Below the pieces are notes generated by a model. The model worked only from the letters and a program-made list of their open reading frames with translations, was not told the origin of the DNA and did no database searches. This document shows positions 27,070 to 36,858 of a stretch of DNA of 64,000 nucleotides, in pieces. The translations under genes and the position numbers were made by a program. Each line of letters starts with the position of its first letter. Position 1 is the first letter of the stretch. The DNA comes from Bacteriovoracaceae bacterium (lineage in GTDB: Bacteria; Bdellovibrionota; Bacteriovoracia; Bacteriovoracales; Bacteriovoracaceae), in contig JABFRR010000012.1 of NCBI GenBank assembly GCA_013141065.1, forward strand, positions 1-64,000. The letters are read 5' to 3'.

Positions 27070-29409
27070 TTATTCCGCCGGGGGGACGTCATCAAATTTT
27101 TCATAGTTTCGAATATAGGCTTTAGTGACTCGTTCAAAGAGTGAATCTTCTTCAGTAGGAAGGAATGTATCTTTATTCTTTAAATTTCGTGCATCAATAA
27201 CACTTGAAATGAGTTGAGATTCATTCATTGAATCAGAGTCATCGTCTTCACCTGCAAAGTCCCCACCTGTTCCTGATTTAGATTTTTTGCCAGCGATTGC
27301 TTTTTTTCCAGTAGGAAAAGTTGGAAATCTAGTTTCGCTTCCCGTTTTTGAACCTGAAACGGCAGGTCGATTGCTATTATTTCCTAAATCAACCTCATAT
27401 GTTCGAGTAACAGAAGCTCCCATGGAGTTACTGCTTCCAGACCCAGATCCACTACTATTTGATCCTGAGTCATTCGAGAAATCTTTTGGTGCAATAGCAT
27501 TGTTAGACAGAGATGCTGTTAAGTTAGTCTTGGCCGCACCAAGGCTGCCATTCACTTTTTCAAAAGATGAATTAAGGGCTTTTTTGAAATCAGTATTACC
27601 AGAAGACTTAGGAGTATTTAATTTTAATTGAGAGGTAATACCGGAGACTTTTGTGTCTAGTCTAGCAATTGCATTTGTCGTTTTATTAGCTGATGAAATC
27701 GCCTGTGAAGATAAACCTCTTAGTCCTAGACCTGAAACATTTATAGCGGCTCCACCACTTACATAGTTAGCTACAATTTTATCATTTTTACTATTTGATA
27801 TTGAACTCAATGGTGTTCCTGGTGAAGTACCAAGTTTAATAGCTGAAGCACCTTCCAATTTTATAGCACCATCTTTAGGCTTATTTGTTTCATTTGAAAC
27901 ATTAAGAGAACTGGCCATATTTACTTTATTAGCTTTAGCTTTAGAGTTAGCTAGACCAGTTGAAGAAGTTGATGAAGGTGCACCAGGTTTCACTGTATTT
28001 AATTGCGTTTTAATATCATCTAAATATTTTTCTAGCCTAGCTTTTTGAATAGTTAGTTCTGTTAACTTCAAGTAATCCATTGTCAAAAGTTCATCAACAG
28101 TTAAAGATATTTCGCTAAAATATTTACCTCTTTGTCCGGCCTGTCCAATAATCTGATCTGATACATACCACGATTCCATAAACCCTTCAACTGCGAGTTG
28201 AACGCTATCTTTTTCTTTTGCTTTTTCACCTTCTTTAAGTGGTTTTGGATTAATTGCTTCATTGGCACGTTCTTCGTTTGCTATCCCCATAGTTCCAAGG
28301 AATTTAACAGCACTATCATTGATCTGTTTTTTCTCTTGAGCTGAAGCAGCAACTTGTTGTCCAAAATCATTTGGTAGAATGTCCGATTTTGAGCCAACAC
28401 TTTCAAGTGCTCCCGCAACTACTTCTTTAGCGAAATTGTCTTTTGAGTTACCCGGACAAATAACCCCGGCTTCTTTACGGGCTTCTCTCATATCTTTTAT
28501 TCCAGCGATCATCCCCGTAGACCAGTCGTATTTTGCATCATCTGATTTTGGAATTGCGTTAGCAGCTGCATCCATTGCATCTTCTAATTCACCCATCTTT
28601 AAGTTAAGTTCTTTACTTGAAATTCGTGGTAGTAAATAAAGTTCAGCATAGATTTTTGCCAAAACATTTTGTATCTGTGGGATTTTTGCTAAAGCCACGT
28701 CGCAGCCCTTCACAGGATCTTTTTCTTCAGTTTCTGTACAGGCTTCAGAAGTGCCTTCAGGTGACTCAGTAACAACGCATCTTTTCACTAATTTTTTTCT
28801 ATCGCAAGCTTCTTGGGCGACTTTTATTGAATTAACAAATCCTTTTTCAATTAACTTTTCTTTATAGGTTGTTAAATTTTTGAGGTTCTCTTCTTCATTT
28901 TTTTCAATGGACTTTAAAGCTGCCAAAATTAAATTTTCTCTTAGTGGCATTCTTCCAGTTTTCGCCACTTGCTCAGAGCTTCCATCATTAAAATAATTAC
29001 TTCCAGCTATGCTATCGATACTTACATTGACCAAGTCGATTTGAATTTGAATAGCCTCTATTTGCAATTCTTTTGATTTGCCATTCGCGATTTCGTTCAT
29101 TCTCGCTTTCAATATTTCGACACGGTTATTTAAAATAAGGTCTCGAGTAATTTCACCGGCCGAATATGTTTTGATTTCAGAAAACCAGTTTTCTAAAGAA
29201 CCGGGAATAGCCTTACCCGCTGGTTTACATGACTTCGCCCCTATTTCAGAAGCACCATACAAGAGAGAGATGAGCTTATAGTTTGTTTTAGCATACTTAG
29301 CTTCGTTAAATTTAAATCGATCTGGATTAAGATTTACACCGTTTACTTGCGCATGAATCTGCATTGAAGAAAGTGACAAGGATAACATTATAGTCAGAAG
29401 TTGTTTCAT
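27070..29409 (-). CDS. Large secreted protein with helical N-terminal domain (paralog A)
   Basis: A 779-residue exported protein. The signal peptide (MKQLLTIMLSLSLSSMQIHA) is cut before QVNG. The N-terminal 350 residues are mostly helical, with widely spaced Cys: Cys61 in GAKSCKPAG, then QEACDRKK, KGCDVAL and GVICPG. The C-terminal half is low-complexity and rich in Ser, Gly, Asn, Ala and Lys (GSNSSGSGSGSSNS and similar), ending with an acidic tail. I recognise no family. The same Cys pattern and several stretches (LLYGASEIGAK, QIEAIQIQIDLVNVSIDS) recur in the divergent paralog to the right. The likely location is periplasmic or cell surface; function is unknown. Confidence 0.75.
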   Translation of the reverse strand: MKQLLTIMLSLSLSSMQIHAQVNGVNLNPDRFKFNEAKYAKTNYKLISLLYGASEIGAKSCKPAGKAIPGSLENWFSEIKTYSAGEITRDLILNNRVEILKARMNEIANGKSKELQIEAIQIQIDLVNVSIDSIAGSNYFNDGSSEQVAKTGRMPLRENLILAALKSIEKNEEENLKNLTTYKEKLIEKGFVNSIKVAQEACDRKKLVKRCVVTESPEGTSEACTETEEKDPVKGCDVALAKIPQIQNVLAKIYAELYLLPRISSKELNLKMGELEDAMDAAANAIPKSDDAKYDWSTGMIAGIKDMREARKEAGVICPGNSKDNFAKEVVAGALESVGSKSDILPNDFGQQVAASAQEKKQINDSAVKFLGTMGIANEERANEAINPKPLKEGEKAKEKDSVQLAVEGFMESWYVSDQIIGQAGQRGKYFSEISLTVDELLTMDYLKLTELTIQKARLEKYLDDIKTQLNTVKPGAPSSTSSTGLANSKAKANKVNMASSLNVSNETNKPKDGAIKLEGASAIKLGTSPGTPLSSISNSKNDKIVANYVSGGAAINVSGLGLRGLSSQAISSANKTTNAIARLDTKVSGITSQLKLNTPKSSGNTDFKKALNSSFEKVNGSLGAAKTNLTASLSNNAIAPKDFSNDSGSNSSGSGSGSSNSMGASVTRTYEVDLGNNSNRPAVSGSKTGSETRFPTFPTGKKAIAGKKSKSGTGGDFAGEDDDSDSMNESQLISSVIDARNLKNKDTFLPTEEDSLFERVTKAYIRNYEKFDDVPPAE

Positions 29410-29731
29410 GTGTGCCCCACCTATTAAATATATATTTATAGAGTTTAAGGGCTTTTACTTTATTTCAGCATAAATAATATAATGAGGGCACTTTTGGCCA
29501 CTTATCAATCACGTTTTCAATGTCTTGGCATTAAAATTTACTCGATTAATCGTCTCAGCTTAGGCACTGGCTTCCACTTCGCCTTACCACTCTAACAACC
29601 TTCAAATACTTGAAGTTTTTAGATTGATGTCATCAATAGTACTTATTTTGCTTCTTTAAAAAACTAACATACTGGATAATAATCAAAAGTACATTAGCAA
29701 TTTATTTACATACCTATTTTGGAGAAAATGA
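29410..29731. promoter_or_regulatory. Intergenic region between the divergent secreted paralogs
   Basis: A 322-bp AT-rich spacer that must hold the promoters for both divergent genes. A GGAGAAA ribosome-binding site lies at 29721-29727 in front of the rightward ATG. I found no open frame of useful length, strong hairpin, tRNA or repeat in it. Short pieces such as 29560-29600 might be decayed coding sequence, but nothing identifiable. Confidence 0.4.
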
Positions 29732-32435
29732 ATGTTTTCAATTAACAAAAAGATACTGCTATTAAGCCTTATCATTTTTAGTACTCAAAACTCTTGGGCC
29801 TAAGTTGTTCAAAATAATAGTTTGATAATAGATGATAGTAAATCTGCTTTTGCTTCAAAGAATTTTGAACTTGCAAGTCTTCTCTGGGGCTCTCAAGAAA
29901 TAGGAGCAAAGCTTTGTGAACCAACCGGAGAAGAATTACCTCCTTCAATGAAACAATGGTTAGATGCCGTTGAAATATACCTAAAGAGTGAAAAAAAACG
30001 AGACCAAGTAATCAATATTGGTATTGATAAATTAAATAAACGTATATTAGATTTAAAAACAACGAATAAACCTTATAATCTTCAAGTTGAAACCATACAA
30101 ATACAACTTTCTTCTTATCAACTTTCAATTGATAGTCTGAGAAAAAGAATCGAACTTCGTACGACCCTTCGCCAGGAAATTGGCAAGATACTAAAAAAAT
30201 CAGCTAATGAAGATAAAATTTGGAAAAATACTTTCAATAAAAATTTTCTAAAATCAGGTCTTGATGCCAGTTTAAATGTCGCTAAAAATGCTTGCGCTGT
30301 TAAGCCAGAACCTGTTGCTGGTTGTGACGAAGCCATCACTCAAATCAATCAAATTTATAATGAATCAGCAAAAGAATATTTTGAGCTCTACAACAAGGAA
30401 TCAATTGCCAGTAAAGATCAAAATGACCAAATGGAAAAATTAGAAGAAAAGATGATAGAACAAATCAAGGCGATCCCTGTCAGTCCAGAAAAAGGATACA
30501 ACTGGCATAAAGCGATGACGGCCGGTATTGAAAAAATGATTGATGTTCGAATGAGTAGTGGCTTTTCTTGTCCTCTATTAAAAGTTGAAAATAAAGACAC
30601 AAAAGAAAGTAAAGAACTTAAGATTACAGAAAATGCCATGATGTTTTTAAAGGCGCTAGGTATAACCGAAGAGCTTTTAAATTTAGAAGAAAAAGCAAAA
30701 GAAAAGGAGTTGAAAAATTATTGGATTGAAGCTGATTTACTTATTGGTCAGTCAAATCACCGAAATGATTTCTTTAAAAAAATTCAATCCCTTCTGTCAA
30801 AACTTAATAAAATAGACTTCGAAAAAGTTGATGAGATTAGTCTCAATATGACAAAACTCACGAAACAACTTGTCGCAACTTATGACCAATTATCGAGCCA
30901 GGCTACAGTGGAAGAGCAGTGTGGAACAGCTCCGCTTAGTCCTCCAGGTGGTTATATTGTTTGTCCGAGTAGTACAAACTCAGCTTGGTGTGACACTGAT
31001 AGCCCTGCGAGAAGTGCATATGATAGTTACAATTCATGCGTAAAAGAAGTCAAAACAAAAAATGATCGCATTACGGCAATAGGAAAATTAAGTGAAAGTT
31101 TGAAAAAAGATCCTAACTTTGTTGGAGTTGAATTAGTTAGCTCACCTACGGGATCAAGCTGGATGGCGAAAGTTAAAAACCCAGATGGAACTTATAAATA
31201 CGTCCCATTAAATTATGATGCAGCAAAATCTGAAGATCCTTGTGCATCTGGAACATTTCAAGCAGGCCCTGCCAATTGTGCGACAAAACCAGGAGCAACT
31301 GCCACGGCTCCAACTCCAGCGAAACCTCTCGAGGCATGTAAGCCAGACGCTAATGGTGTAGTTGTTGGCCCATGTACTTCTTCTGACGGCAAAACCACTC
31401 CAGCTCCAACATCTAGTCCACCCGCAGGTGGCGGTGGGAGGCGGCGGCGGCGGTGGCGGTGGATCAAGCTCTGCACCAAGCTCAAGTGCACCAGCGGCTC
31501 CTAAGCCAGCGACTCCGCCTGCAACAACACCACCGAAACCAAGCGCTGAAGAGTTAGCTGAAATTGAATATAAAAAACAATTCAATGCGGAAGAATTAAA
31601 AATTTATGGAGAACTTCCTACAAAAACAAATTTTAGATTAGCTGCTCAAGCCCAGCCACACACAGAATTAAAATTTTCTGAAAAAGGCACTTCAATTGAT
31701 TTTTGTACAAAATCGGCTACTGGAAAAACAAATTGTATAAAAAATGATGGCGCACTTGATGGCCGAGCATTTATTTCAAATAAGCTTGATGAAAAGGCTG
31801 CACGAGCTAAATTTCATAGAGTGAGCTTTGAATTCACTTCTCAAAATTATTTTAAACTCAATCCTGTAGGACATTTTATGCTTGGGCTTCGTGGATCATG
31901 GGAACTTGAAAAAGATAAAGAAAAAGCCAAAAGCAATATGGGAGACGCTAACGGACGTGGAGTTATTTGGGGTAACATTGCCAACATCAAAGAAAATGAG
32001 GGAAATCCTAAGTGTAAAGACGGTGCAATGGAGATAAAAAGTTACTCGAAAGATGCTTTTGCATTAGGGATTGCAACGAGAAAAGAAATGCTTTTTACCG
32101 AGTCATGTTCTGATGGATTAATCAAAGACGGACAAACTTATAGAGTAGAAGTTGATGTTTTAAAATCTCGCCACATTTTCTACCGTTTGTACGACAAGGC
32201 CGGAGTTTTAATCTATAAAACCTATGTTCAAGACCAGGAAAATAGCCGTATAGATCCACAGCTCACGGGATGGTTTATTGGACATGTTTTTGATCTTCAA
32301 TCTGATAACTTAGATAATGATAACGACGGAAAAATTGATAACGAAACGGCCAACTGGACAATGACAATTAAAAACTTAAAGGTTTTTAGTGCTACCCAGT
32401 TGAAAGCCGATAAGTCGACTACGGTCGACGAGTAA
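29732..32435 (+). pseudogene. Large secreted protein (paralog B), broken by a stop and a frameshift
   Basis: From ATG 29732 the frame encodes a signal peptide (MFSINKKILLLSLIIFSTQNSWA). It meets TAA at 29801-29803, then reads on in frame as VVQNNSLIIDDSK for over 560 codons. Paralog A has Gln at this junction (HA-QVNG), so CAA to TAA is the simplest explanation. A second lesion is an extra A at 31439 inside a GGC/GGT tract. Removing it gives twelve Gly, then SSSAPSSSAPAAPKP and an intact C-terminal domain to 32435. The restored protein would be about 900 residues: a paralog-A-like helical domain with four shared Cys, a Pro/Ala/Ser linker, then a beta-rich domain with a calcium-type loop (DNDNDGKIDNE). 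Two lesions suggest a pseudogene, or base errors. Confidence 0.75.
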
Positions 32436-33213
32436 ACCATGGAATAAAAACTGATGTTCGGCGCTGATAAGCACGGTATTCATCTCCCCTGCTTTTCAGC
32501 GCCTGTTCTTCAGAAGGCGGTACACCCGTCACTTTGAGAAGTAAAAAAAGTATAGTCAAAGCGGTGTAGATTCCCCAATAAGCTCCACTACCGGCCATGA
32601 CTAAGAAAAATCCCCACCATATATTGCTTTCAAAAAAATAATTGGGATGCCTTGAATATTTCCATAAACCAATATTACAGGTTCGCCCTAATGAAGGATT
32701 CACTTTTGAGATTTTTTTAAAATGACTCATTTGTGCATCCGAAATTGATTCTCCAATGAGTGAGATGGCCCATATCAATACTCCTATTGCTTCAACTATT
32801 CCCAACTGACTGTCTTGATTTTTAAAAACAAAAATAAATGGAAGTGTAAGAACTGAAACACTTAGTGCTTGCATCATGAAAAATAAAAAAAATCTAAATT
32901 TATAATTGTTACCGTAGTCGAGACGTAAATTTTGATACCTAGTATCTTCTATTGGATGATGTCCATAAATTCTTCTAGTTAAAAAATAGCCAAGCCTCAA
33001 ACTCCAAAGTCCAACAATGATGAGTGTGATAAGGGAGCGTACTTGATTCCCATTAGTTAAAGAAAAAAATATCGAGCCATGTAATAGAAAGCTAAACGAC
33101 CAGACGGCATCGACAATTCCATAATTATTGATTCGTACGGCCCAAAGCCACGTGAGGCCCATAACAATTGTAGTCGTTATGAGTGCAATACTAAAAAGAG
33201 TTAGCCATTCCAT
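32419..33213 (-). CDS. DUF1295 steroid-reductase-like membrane protein
   Basis: A 264-residue polytopic membrane protein of the DUF1295 group, related by fold to steroid 5-alpha-reductases and isoprenylcysteine methyltransferases. Diagnostic segments are YGIVDAVWSFSF near the N-terminus, YFLTRRIYGHHPIEDTRYQ, and the C-terminal GLWKYSRHPNYFFESNIWWGFF, SEEQALKSRGDEYRAYQRRTSVFIPWF. It is part of a leftward overlapping set with DUF2062 and a CFA-like methyltransferase. These genes probably cooperate in modifying membrane lipids, which is inference from co-occurrence. Its last 17 bases overlap the end of the secreted paralog B gene. Confidence 0.88.
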   Translation of the reverse strand: MEWLTLFSIALITTTIVMGLTWLWAVRINNYGIVDAVWSFSFLLHGSIFFSLTNGNQVRSLITLIIVGLWSLRLGYFLTRRIYGHHPIEDTRYQNLRLDYGNNYKFRFFLFFMMQALSVSVLTLPFIFVFKNQDSQLGIVEAIGVLIWAISLIGESISDAQMSHFKKISKVNPSLGRTCNIGLWKYSRHPNYFFESNIWWGFFLVMAGSGAYWGIYTALTILFLLLKVTGVPPSEEQALKSRGDEYRAYQRRTSVFIPWFTRRP

Positions 33214-33662
33214 TTTTGAACTCCTTTTAACTTATAAATAAATTTAACAACGAGAGGACGCAACAAGAAAAATAATATGATAGATCCAATTATCCATAGG
33301 AAAATTGCATAAAGAGCAATCAAACCATACAATCTAAAAAACTCTAAAAAATTTTCATTAAATTTCTTTAGAATAAAATCAGGACGAATGGGAACGTCTC
33401 CAACATTAAAAATCAAACTTACGACCTTTATATAAACTGGAATCATTAGCAGTTGAACTGGATAAAACAAATAATTTACGGCCTGTATGACAACTTGATT
33501 GAGTTTAAAAAAATAGCCAGACAAAAATGCCAAAGCGGTTGTGGCACCTAATAATGGAAAAACTCCTACAAGTGCACCGGCAATAACGGCATCAGTCAGT
33601 TTTTCTGGACTTACTCCCGTTTTCAATTGATCAACTAATACATTTTTTATTTTTTTAAACAT
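33201..33662 (-). CDS. DUF2062 membrane protein
   Basis: A 153-residue protein with the DUF2062 core: KTGVSPEKLTDAVIAGALVGVFPLLGATTALAFLSGYFFKLNQVVIQAVNYLFYPVQLLMIPVYI, then a second pair of hydrophobic helices (LYGLIALYAIFLWIIGSIILFF). The family often accompanies lipid or glycosyl transfer genes; its own activity is unknown. It overlaps the genes on both sides (13 bases with DUF1295, 8 bases with the methyltransferase), so it is translated as part of one operon. Confidence 0.85.
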   Translation of the reverse strand: MFKKIKNVLVDQLKTGVSPEKLTDAVIAGALVGVFPLLGATTALAFLSGYFFKLNQVVIQAVNYLFYPVQLLMIPVYIKVVSLIFNVGDVPIRPDFILKKFNENFLEFFRLYGLIALYAIFLWIIGSIILFFLLRPLVVKFIYKLKGVQKWNG

Positions 33663-34719
33663 CGGTGGATTTTTCCAACAAATAATGAGTGACTCCCCAC
33701 TCTGATCCGTTCTTGTATTTAAACAATTCCGAACATGCCATGAAAAACATTCTCCAGCGATTTAACCAGATAACTGCAACATCTTCACCATAGCATTTTT
33801 TGAATAAATGAAGAACTTGCTCTTTATTTTTGTCAGTATTTTCTAGCCAAGCTTCTAGTGTTTTACTGTAATGAATACCATTCCAGTCCCATTTTTGTGA
33901 AACGACAAAGTCCTTATTAAACTCATCAAAGAGGTTTCTAGAAGGCATTTGTCCGCCAGAAAAGAAATATCGTCCCATCCAATTATCCTCACCTTCATTT
34001 TCAAAAAAATAAGGTGTCGATTTATGAGTAAAAACATGGATAAAAAACTTCCCTTCTGGTTTAACAAAAGGAGCAATATACTTAAAAAACAACTCGTAAT
34101 TCCTTAGGTGTTCCATCATTTCAATACTCATTACACGGTCAAAGTTCTCATCACCGAATTCGTAACTTTCTTTTAATGCCAAATTTCTTGTGAGAACAGT
34201 TAAGTTTGAAAGTCCTCGTTTTTGAGCTTCATTATCAATGTATTTTTTTTGGGTTTTAGAGTTTGAAACTGAAACTATGGATGATTTGGGAAAACGCTTT
34301 GCTAATTCTAAGGACAATGATCCCCAACCACAGCCGAGCTCTAAAATCCTCATTCCGTTTTTAATCTGAGCATGTTCAATTGAAAGATCAAGGGATTTTT
34401 GTTCAGCCTCTTCGAGAGTATTGGTTGAAAGATCCCAAAAACATGAACTGTATTTTTTGTGAAGTCCTAAGCTTAAATCATAAAACTCTGTTGGTACTTC
34501 ATAATGTTGAGCATTCGCCTCATTAGTCATTATTGCCAAAGGAGATGATTTAAGTTTTTCTACATAATTATGAATATAATTCGAATCTATAGTTACATTG
34601 TATTGGCTTTCTTTTAACCTATCAGCTAAGAGCTTTCTCATCCCTAGGCGAGTAATAAAATCTGGCATCAAACCACTTTCAATTAAATTCGTAAAATTTT
34701 TAACGACTAAATCAACCAT
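33655..34719 (-). CDS. Cyclopropane-fatty-acid-synthase-family methyltransferase
   Basis: A 354-residue AdoMet-dependent enzyme acting on membrane lipids. An N-terminal region (YEVPTEFYDLSLG, then KYSSCFWDLSTNTLEEAEQKSLDLSIEHAQI) matches the CFA/mycolic-acid methyltransferase start. It is followed by MRILELGCGWGSLSLELAKRFP (AdoMet motif I), FDRVMSIEMMEHLRNYELFF and FIHVFTHKSTPYFFE. The C-terminal part continues as in family members (WLENTDKNKEQV). E. coli Cfa has a longer N-terminal domain, so the product might be cyclopropanation or another C-methylation. It heads the overlapping lipid operon. Confidence 0.85.
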   Translation of the reverse strand: MVDLVVKNFTNLIESGLMPDFITRLGMRKLLADRLKESQYNVTIDSNYIHNYVEKLKSSPLAIMTNEANAQHYEVPTEFYDLSLGLHKKYSSCFWDLSTNTLEEAEQKSLDLSIEHAQIKNGMRILELGCGWGSLSLELAKRFPKSSIVSVSNSKTQKKYIDNEAQKRGLSNLTVLTRNLALKESYEFGDENFDRVMSIEMMEHLRNYELFFKYIAPFVKPEGKFFIHVFTHKSTPYFFENEGEDNWMGRYFFSGGQMPSRNLFDEFNKDFVVSQKWDWNGIHYSKTLEAWLENTDKNKEQVLHLFKKCYGEDVAVIWLNRWRMFFMACSELFKYKNGSEWGVTHYLLEKSTDV

Positions 34720-34824
34720 AACTCACCTCTATCACTTATTTTTAAAATGATGATTTAGTATAGAGTTAGGTTCTTCTTAGCTCAATTTAAATTAAGAATC
34801 TAAAGAAATAAAATTATTAGACAA

Positions 34825-35481
34825 TTAATAAACAACTTCTTGCACTCTTGGAATTGCACTCATGAATTCAAAGCGATGAGAGCTGTCTTGGATAAAGACT
34901 CCTGATAATTTAGAAGTTCTCGTCATTGAAGTAACATCTTTAATACCACGAGTTTTTACGCATGCATGCATTGCATCTGTGACCACGGCCACATTTTGTG
35001 TTTCTAGAATCGTCACTAGCGCTTGATGAATTTGCAAAGTTAATCTTTCTTGAATTTGAGGTCTTTTGGCAAAATAATCAACAATTCTATTGAGCTTTGA
35101 AAGGCCTAGTACTTTCTTATTAGGAATATAAGCTATATGTGTTTTACCAATAATCGGAACAAAATGGTGTTCACAGTGTGAGTTAGTAACAATATTCACT
35201 TCTATCACAGAATGGTCATAGTCGAATTTATTTTCAACGAGTGTTATTTTAGGAAAACTTGCAGTTTCTAGTCCGTAGAAAACTTCATCAACATACATTT
35301 TAGCAACACGCAAAGGTGTTTCCTTTAATGAATCATCACTAAGATCAAGACCGAGAGTTTCCATGATCTCTGTAAAAAGGTGCGCAATTTTATCCTTTTT
35401 TTCCTTGGGAGATAGATTATTTTCTTTAAAAGGTGTCGGTGTTACTTTTGAAAGGACAGCTTTTGGATCAATCATAGTCAT
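34825..35481 (-). CDS. folE: GTP cyclohydrolase I
   Basis: A 218-residue enzyme converting GTP to dihydroneopterin triphosphate, the first step of folate and other pterin synthesis and the start of the queuosine route. Core features are intact: LRVAKMYVDEVFYGLE, the zinc-binding NSHCEHHFVPIIGKTHIAYIPNKKVLGLSKLNRIVDYFAKRPQIQERL block, and CVKTRGIKDVTSMTRTSKLSG with the second zinc Cys. AAAGGA sits seven bases before ATG 35481. The queD-like gene lies ten bases upstream on the same strand, which points to a shared pathway. The product may also feed the pterin cofactor of PhhA encoded elsewhere in the window. Confidence 0.95.
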   Translation of the reverse strand: MTMIDPKAVLSKVTPTPFKENNLSPKEKKDKIAHLFTEIMETLGLDLSDDSLKETPLRVAKMYVDEVFYGLETASFPKITLVENKFDYDHSVIEVNIVTNSHCEHHFVPIIGKTHIAYIPNKKVLGLSKLNRIVDYFAKRPQIQERLTLQIHQALVTILETQNVAVVTDAMHACVKTRGIKDVTSMTRTSKLSGVFIQDSSHRFEFMSAIPRVQEVVY

Positions 35482-35491
35482 ACAATATCCT

Positions 35492-35947
35492 TTAAATTGG
35501 ATTGGCGTTTAATCGCTCTTGTTCAAATAACCCGGAGTTTTTTTCATTCTCACGAGTTTCCACTCGAAAACACCAAACTCTCCCTTGGGTTTTCAAGTCT
35601 AAATATTCATTCATTTTTCCGTGGAGAAATTCTGAAGTTCCTTCCATACCAACATTATCTAAGACTCGAAGTTTAACTATGCCTTTCGCATCCATATCTC
35701 TAAAAAGGGGAAGTTCTGGATCATCACTATTTATCAAAAAGCTATGGTCAAAATAGTCATCTAGAAATATTTTAAAATCCTTAAACCCACCAAAATCCAT
35801 GACCCAATTTTTATGATCTAAGTTCAAAGCCTTAAACCAAAAAGTAAATTCTCTTGAATAACCATGTATGAAACGGCAATGCCCTTCATCTTTCCATTGG
35901 CGGTGAGTGCAGGGATAACCTATAAATTTTTTCGTTGAAATATACAT
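35492..35947 (-). CDS. 6-carboxytetrahydropterin synthase (QueD)-family protein, HGY variant
   Basis: A 151-residue protein of the 6-pyruvoyl-tetrahydropterin synthase fold. The N-terminus has the zinc-site block CTHRQWKDEGHCRFIHGY, with the family Cys and two of the usual three His. The second His of the canonical HGHNY motif is Tyr here. MDFGGFKDFKIFLDDYFDHSFLI matches the conserved MV.DFG.LK....DHxxLN region. Placement directly before folE supports a pterin pathway, most simply queuosine precursor synthesis. The HGY form is also known in relatives of uncertain function, so I leave the symbol blank. Confidence 0.75.
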   Translation of the reverse strand: MYISTKKFIGYPCTHRQWKDEGHCRFIHGYSREFTFWFKALNLDHKNWVMDFGGFKDFKIFLDDYFDHSFLINSDDPELPLFRDMDAKGIVKLRVLDNVGMEGTSEFLHGKMNEYLDLKTQGRVWCFRVETRENEKNSGLFEQERLNANPI

Positions 35948-35967
35948 TGTCAGGCCTCTACTTTTTC

Positions 35968-36858
35968 TTAAAATTCAAGAGCTTGATAAGTACCATCAAA
36001 ATTGATGACATACAATAGACCGTGAATTTTCAACTCATTTGTAAAGCTCTTGCCAAGGTGGCTGGCCTCCATCAGGGCATCAAGAAGCTGTCTTTGGTCG
36101 TCAATCTTCCATATCCCGAGGAAATTTCGCTCAGTGGTGGTCAAGCATCCAGAGCTTGGAACTAAGGGAAAAAATGAACTCAAAGGGTTTTTATTGACCC
36201 GTCCGCTTCCATGAATACGAAAAAGGCTACGTCCTAAAGTATTAGCAATGGAAGCTTGTTGCCACCATCGATGCTCTTTGAAGCTTTTTTGGGGATCTTT
36301 GGGTAGATATTCTAACAGTTGAGAATCGTCTATAAAGTGAATTTTAAGACGTCTATTTTTTCCAAATTCATATTGATGATTGCATTCAGGCATGACTGAA
36401 TTTATTTGGTAAATTCCCGTTGGGGTTGATCCATTCGTGTGACAAAAGTTCAATCCTCGACTTGATAATCCCAGTGTCCGAATTGACCAAATATTATTTT
36501 TTTTGTCTCTAAAAAATGATCCATCCTTCATTCGAATAAGAAGTTTTCCAGCTTGCTTTCTGTCAGGATTCATCAAGGCAAAAACTGTAAGTTGATTATT
36601 TTTAAAATTGAGAATTTTTTGTAGCTCTCTGTGCCCTAATGAATTTGATTTGAGGGAATTTAAATACGAATAGAAGTCTTGCTCAAACTTTTTAATCAAC
36701 TTATCTTTGAATGCCATTGGAAAAAAATCAATAAAGTTAAAGAGTTGAAGGATTTGTTTTTTTGATAGAACGCTCAAATCAAGACCTAAAAGATAGGCAC
36801 TTAAACTATTATTTAAAGTATGAAAGAGTAGTGCTTCTTCGAATGAAAGACTCCCCAT
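35968..36858 (-). CDS. L,D-transpeptidase (YkuD-fold) -like protein
   Basis: A 296-residue protein with a C-terminal YkuD-type catalytic block. STPTGIYQI matches the family's G.PTG.Y lead-in, FRIHGSGRV gives the catalytic His, and PSSGCLTTTER gives the nucleophile Cys. The N-terminal 100 residues are helical and unfamiliar. No signal peptide is visible from the ATG at 36858, which is odd for an enzyme that should cross-link or trim peptidoglycan in the periplasm. An in-frame stop lies nine codons upstream, so the start cannot move far. No ribosome-binding site is clear and the ATG abuts a hairpin, so the 5' end may be altered. Confidence 0.7.
   Translation of the reverse strand: MGSLSFEEALLFHTLNNSLSAYLLGLDLSVLSKKQILQLFNFIDFFPMAFKDKLIKKFEQDFYSYLNSLKSNSLGHRELQKILNFKNNQLTVFALMNPDRKQAGKLLIRMKDGSFFRDKKNNIWSIRTLGLSSRGLNFCHTNGSTPTGIYQINSVMPECNHQYEFGKNRRLKIHFIDDSQLLEYLPKDPQKSFKEHRWWQQASIANTLGRSLFRIHGSGRVNKNPLSSFFPLVPSSGCLTTTERNFLGIWKIDDQRQLLDALMEASHLGKSFTNELKIHGLLYVINFDGTYQALEF

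Noticed and set aside
31431..31465. Programmed frameshift at the GGC/GGT tract
   Set aside because: No slippery heptamer or stimulatory stem is evident and the upstream stop at 29801 already breaks the gene; simple mutation or base error is more likely.
31208..31585. Minus-strand frame opposite the Gly/Pro-rich linker
   Set aside because: Low-complexity mirror of the plus-strand repeat with no start signal or family match.
34745..34810. Imperfect inverted repeat before the folE 3' end
   Set aside because: Long AT-rich loop with a mismatched stem; not convincing as a terminator.
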